From Hibiscus mutabilis (taxonomy: Eukaryota; Streptophyta; Magnoliopsida; Malvales; Malvaceae), in the NCBI GenBank assembly GCA_019671005.1, contig CM033712.1:76272479-76336478 (forward strand): 64,000 bases of DNA, in the 5' to 3' direction. Numbering within the stretch: position 1 is the stretch's first letter; every line of letters starts with the position of its first letter. Positions 59,453 through 64,000 of this stretch are shown here, one piece after another. Below the pieces are notes generated by a model. The model made no database searches and was not told the origin of the DNA. It was given only the letters and a program-made list of their open reading frames with translations. The position numbers and the translations under genes were made by a program.

Positions 59453-59614
59453 TAAATAACTAGGTCAGGTCACAAAATATCTGTATTATTTTACAACACA
59501 TGCAATTTAGAAAAACTAACACAAATAAACATAAAATTTAAAAATATACATTGCTTAATCCAAACATATAATTTAGAAGTTCAGATATCATAATCTAAAG
59601 TAAAAAATTAATTC

Positions 59615-60355
59615 CAGCAAGGAAGTTGGATGCTTTTAACTCTATGAATGTGAAGGATTGGCTCCGAATCAACTTGTCCAAGCCAGCCGTTTGGTAGTGC
59701 ATGGGTTGAATGGGAGATTAAATTTGCGTTGCTGTGTTGGATTATGCGGACTCAGAGGAATAAAAAGCTTTTTGATGATAATTTTTTGAGTATGAGTCAG
59801 TGCTGGACGAGTGTGATCCGTGGTTGAAAGATCTAAATAGTTCAAGAAATGCGAAGGGTGAGCTATTGCGGACTGATTTAATCAATGGCAGCAGGTCTCC
59901 ATATTGGTCGAAACTGACAGCAGGATGGATTAAAGGTAATGTTGATGGTGCTTTTGATTTACATGGTTTTTGAGATTTTCTCGTAGCTTGGGTCGATACT
60001 CGGTGCTCATGGCAGAAATTTGAGCTATTTATGATACGCTAAAATATGCGTGGAGTCTTGGCTTTCGAAGAGTGGAAAATGAAAGCGATAGTTCAAACGC
60101 TTATAAGATAATTACTGGCAAGTTGGTAACTCTACTAGAAAATTCTATTATGGATGTCATCCGTTCTATACTTGCACTTGATTAGGAGGTTTGCCCTCGA
60201 CTTAAAGTTGCGGATGCCCTTGCAAGTTGGAGCCGTGGACGACCGGTTGGTGAAGCAATTTTTACATCGTCTCCTGCTGGTCTGCATGACATTCTGCAGC
60301 TCAAAATTTAGTTGAGCTTTGTTTCTATGTTATAAATAAAGTAAAAACAAAATAC
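59615..60355 (+). mobile_element. 3' end of a LINE (RNase H region)
   Basis: Broken plus-strand frames give GWIKGNVDGAFDLHGF (RNase H start), ENSIMDVIRSILALD and VADALASWSRGRPVGEAIF, followed by a stop and an A-rich tail near 60335-60362. Only the last part of ORF2 is present. It is in the opposite orientation to the 41-47 kb LINE. Confidence 0.65.
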
Positions 60356-60818
60356 AACTAAAAAAATAGCATTAACTAGCATCATATTCAGTCGGATCAA
60401 AAAACATTTTTGAGTGTAGACACATATTTATTATTATCATGTTCAATTCAGATCATTTATTAATTTAGTATTCGGGCTCGGCTTTTTTAACTTTAGCGAA
60501 CATGTCCGTTTGAAAAAAAGGTAAGTATAAACTCACTAAATATTTGATTATTCTACCCCTATTTATATTGCTATATTTGTAAGAGAAAGAACTAAAGGCG
60601 CATAGAAAGAGTATCGAAAGGCGCAGCCTAAACCATTGAACTAAATGGAATGAGCAATGGGTGAGGCCTTAACCATTGTTTTCAACTTTTAAAAAAAGTT
60701 CGAAGAGAGCGAGAGATGAACTATAAACCCTTTTTTCAAACCTTGAATCTTAAAATCAGATTACAAAATGATATAAAATATGTATGAGTTTCTCTTCAAG
60801 AATTTGGCACCCTTTTCT
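60356..60818. other. Intergenic sequence, 3' flank of GUX-like gene
   Basis: No gene is seen. It should contain the 3' UTR of the minus-strand GUX-like gene that ends at 60819. Confidence 0.45.
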
Positions 60819-63189
60819 TTATTGAACAAGATTGTATTTGTACTGTCTAGGATCGGTTACACCAATCTTCCAATGTTCATCAGGCAGCCTTAGATTCTTA
60901 GCAATCTTTCTCGATTTCTTTATTCTCCTATCCATGATTGGAGTCAACCGACAGTATTGTTGCAGTCTCTCAGGCATTTCATCATACACCTTCCACCATT
61001 TCTCATGAGCTTTGTCACTCGCAAAAACATGCCTTTCCTTAGAATCCCAATTACAATCATAGTCTCTGTAACACATCCATGGCTTCCAACCCAAGTAATG
61101 TATCGCCGAAGCATCATCGGGTATCGTTTCGTGATCGGAACTTCGGTTGCCTTCAAAGTACTTGAGGAAATTCACGTGAGAAGGCAACCTATGCCACCAA
61201 GTGAACACTTCATTGAGGAACCCTTGGTCCCCTCCATTGTATGAATCAAGTTTGAAACTTTTCTCCATCAAATATTCGAACGTACACAGCGAAGGCTCGA
61301 TCACCATGATCCCAGAATTGAACCGCGTTCTGCCGTTGGCGGCAGCCGAAAACTGAGGATAAAGGAACAAGCTATCCAAGTTTTTCAAAACCAAAAGATC
61401 CGAATCGATGAACACAACCTTGTGATACAATGTTAGTATCCAAATTCGGAGCTTGCTGTAATTCCATTCGTTGTATGAACCTTTCTCGGCAAAGGGGCTC
61501 CGAATTCGTTCGATTTGCAGGGTTTTCCACCCGGCGGCTCTTAGCACTATTAAGGATTTTGGAGATACGTATCCATCGTGTAGAAGCAGTAAATCTTTGG
61601 TTGAATTGGTACGGATAATGCTTTGTGCCAAGGATATTGCGCCGCAAACATAAGCTTCGGAGGAGTGAAGAACTGTTACATAAGCTTCTCTGTGATTAAA
61701 TTGGTTGTTTTCCACCTTATTTTGCTTTGTTGCATCCTCTGCAGAAACAAAAGCTGTATGATGTGATTACAAAATAATATATATTTTTGTATATGTATTA
61801 TGTTTAATACTTTTAGTCTAAATTATTAAAATTATTTGATATAATTATTTTTTAAAATCTTTTATTTTTCGTCTTTAAAAGATAAAATTATTATGGTTAT
61901 CAAAATAATTGTTTTTACAGATTTATAATTTAAAAATTCTAAATTATAATAAATATAACAATTTGAGATGTGATATTACCTAAAAATACATGCAAGCTCT
62001 AACTTATGCCGCCTTACCAAAAGCTGTATTACTTTATATGAATGATCTTTTTTGGTATGATAATTAAATAGCAATTAGAGGCGTTTATAATTTTTTTGAC
62101 AAATTTTAATTCAAAATCGAATCCTACTTAAAGGAGAATTGAAAATGAGACTTTATGAGAAAAAAGAGGGACGCTCTTAGTAGGTCTAGAACTTATGACC
62201 TAACAAAATATAAGAAAACAAAGAATATCAGTTTGGCCAACCGGCTAAATGTGCTTGCTTAAAGGTGTTTATAAATTAGATCGATATTATTTTGATTTTT
62301 TGTATTTAAAATTTCATCCATCGATCTTCGTAAAGATAAATAATTTTAATAGTAAAAGTAAATAAAAATATTTTTATAAATTAATTACTTACGAAAGAAT
62401 ATATTTGCTTGGAAACGCAAAACTAAAACTAACCTGTTTTTCCAAATGGATAAGCAATTTGGCATGTCCCTAGAGGCATGAGCAGCTTTTGTTTCAGTCT
62501 CCTCAACTCAGGCTTATAAACCCAGTGATTCCCTTCCTTCCTCAACAGGTCATCACATCTGAATATCTCCAGCATCGGCCCACAATCATCAATGAGTACC
62601 GCATACACCGCCCGTTTTTTAACACCCGGCCCTGTGTCCCAACCACTCATCACCAAAAGAGTGCCCACCACCAAAATTCACTTGTAACCTAAACACATCC
62701 CTCATGCCCACCTTACTTGTCCACCCTTCACATGACCCTAGCCACCACGACATTGAGGTCATGATACCTCTTCTCTGATCGTGGCATGGGGATCTCCGGA
62801 CACGTCGGCAGGGGAGAGTTTGGATCTTCATTAATCCAAACAGGAAAAAAATCCTCCCATTTCCTTGTCTTGGACACACGATCGAAATGTACATGGACAG
62901 TGCTAACAACTGAACCATGTCCATGAACTCTAAGTTGGCCCTCTTCTTCGTTATTGAAATTAACAAAACCAACCTTAATCTTCTGATTACCATCAAACTC
63001 TTTTTGAACAAGATCAAACCACCTCGGATTTTCGAACACTTGATTGGACTAATCCATCTCGAGCTTAAGTGTATCCGCAACATTATGTTTTGATCCGAAA
63101 AATGAAATAAGAGTTAGCAGTGAAAAAGAGAGAAATACTAAGGAGAGGGTGAAGAGTTTTTGGTTAGAATGGAGGGTTTGGGCAGCTAT
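60819..63189 (-). pseudogene. GUX-type GT8 xylan glucuronosyltransferase, broken first exon
   Basis: GUX enzymes are Golgi GT8 proteins that add glucuronic acid to xylan. Exon 2 (61738-60819) is fully open for 305 codons and holds the catalytic domain: AYVTVLHSSEAYVCGAISLA, FIDSDLLVLKNLDSLF with the DxD-type DSD, RFNSGIMVIEPS, NGGDQGFLNEVF and HYLGWKPWMCYRDYDC. Exon 1 (about 63189-62434) joins it in phase through a normal donor (CAG|GTTAGT). It encodes a hydrophobic signal anchor (FTLSLVFLSFSLLTLISFF), PRWFDLVQKEF, CPEIPMPRSE and RCDDLLRKEGNHWVYKPELR. Lesions in exon 1: the expected start reads ATA (63189-63187), a TAG follows LKLEMD (near 63050), a one-base shift after VVVARV (near 62735) and another after LQVN (near 62680). 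The best match is the GUX4/5 group, from memory. Confidence 0.8.
61739..62433 (-). other. Intron of the GUX-like gene
   Basis: This runs from the GTTAGT donor (62433) to a CTGCAG acceptor (61739) on the minus strand. It is AT-rich with no other gene or complete element. Confidence 0.65.
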
Positions 63190-64000
63190 TTTTTGGTACT
63201 TGGGACAAGCTCTTCACAATTAGTTATAAAAGGTAACAAATATTTAGAGGGTTGGTAGTGTTTAGGAATTAGGCATTTATATCGATGTGCATGGTTGGTA
63301 AGTTGCTAACCTTTGAGTTGTATTACCAAATGGAGTTGCATTTTAGGTGTTATTGTAATATTGTTAAGCTTAGTTGTATTATCAAATGGAGTTGAAAAAC
63401 TATGCACTAAAATTCGATTAAATGTGTAATGTGATACATGAATTTTAATTTGGTGTAATTATACATATGAAATTTTAAATTTGTTTAATTGTACATATAA
63501 AATTTTGAGTTTATGTGTACAATTAAATAAATTTTTACGTGTATAATGAATCAAATAAGACTCTTAAACGTTAAAATTGATAGACTTAAATTTACACAAC
63601 ATGTGCATGGAAATAATTTCGTAACGATTCATAAACAAAACTATATTTTTATAGAAAAATCGCAATTTTCGTTTGTTTAGATCATGAAATTGAAATATCA
63701 ATATAATTTTAAAATCCAAAAAGAAAATCTCAAATAGAAATTGTTTCGCATTAATTAATAGGAAAGAAATTTATGATATGAGTAGTTTTTCTTTGTATAA
63801 CCACTAATATCTTAATCATTAAAACTTAAACTATAAATCTTAAATTATAATTATAAACTCTAAATTTTAAACTCTAAACTAAACCATTAACCCTTAGAAC
63901 AAAAGGATTATATAGTCTAAAACTTACGAAAACATATGTATTAAAATTTTTCTTTTTCAATATATTAACTTTCATTACGAAATATTAAAAAAACAAAATA
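63190..64000. other. Upstream of GUX-like gene; AT-rich sequence with telomere-like units
   Basis: No gene is seen. From about 63810 to 63950 there are degenerate CCTAAA/AAACTCTAAA units like the cores of the telomere-like MITEs, but terminal repeats cannot be defined before the window ends. Confidence 0.45.

Overview
This is a plant nuclear window: AT-rich, with spliced genes using GT-AG introns, chloroplast-targeted products, plant-specific gene families and a dense load of plant transposons. Family resemblance and LTR style suggest a eudicot, most likely cotton-like (Malvaceae). That placement is inference; no database was searched.

Host genes, left to right: (1) an intact seven-exon chloroplast J-protein with a ferredoxin-like 4Fe-4S region (1365-3241, +); (2) a convergent LPA3/DUF1995 photosystem II assembly factor gene with splice and stop lesions (3662-5971, -); (3) a small secreted cysteine-rich peptide gene whose last cysteine is lost to a 2-base frameshift (13872-14147, +); (4) the 5' end of a SNF7/VPS32 ESCRT-III gene, apparently split by an 11.4 kb LTR retrotransposon (about 19200-19351 and 30778-31087, +); (5) a broken TANGLED1 gene that keeps mitosis-type promoter motifs (31518-32842, +); (6) a broken LRK10-like receptor kinase fragment lying between two copies of the TANGLED1 3' end (33571-34482, -); (7) an intact 17-exon NPK1/ANP-type MAPKKK (35091-39134, -); (8) an AOP-like dioxygenase fragment (50808-51081, +); (9) a doubtful secreted-peptide gene (51985-52746, +); (10) a broken GUX-type GT8 glucuronosyltransferase gene (60819-63189, -).

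Mobile DNA fills most of the rest. It includes nested terminal-inverted-repeat elements (6.6-9.7 kb, 12-17.5 kb, 39.5-40.2 kb, 58.4-59.5 kb), among them a Harbinger-type element with TTA duplications inside a MITE with a telomere-like core. There is a large Ty3/gypsy-type element with two LTRs, a PBS, a decayed gag and several tandem-repeat blocks (19.35-30.78 kb), a near full-length L1-type LINE (41.1-47.0 kb, -), a probable solo LTR (47.73-50.36 kb), and a decayed Ty1/copia block (54.1-58.16 kb, -). The copia block carries a captured HSP90 fragment, and its two LTRs point in opposite directions.

The main pattern is that only two multi-exon genes look intact, while most others carry a few discrete inactivating lesions and otherwise well-preserved coding sequence. 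That fits relaxed selection on duplicated genes, such as fractionation after polyploidy. The most unusual locus is the copia/HSP90/inverted-LTR composite.
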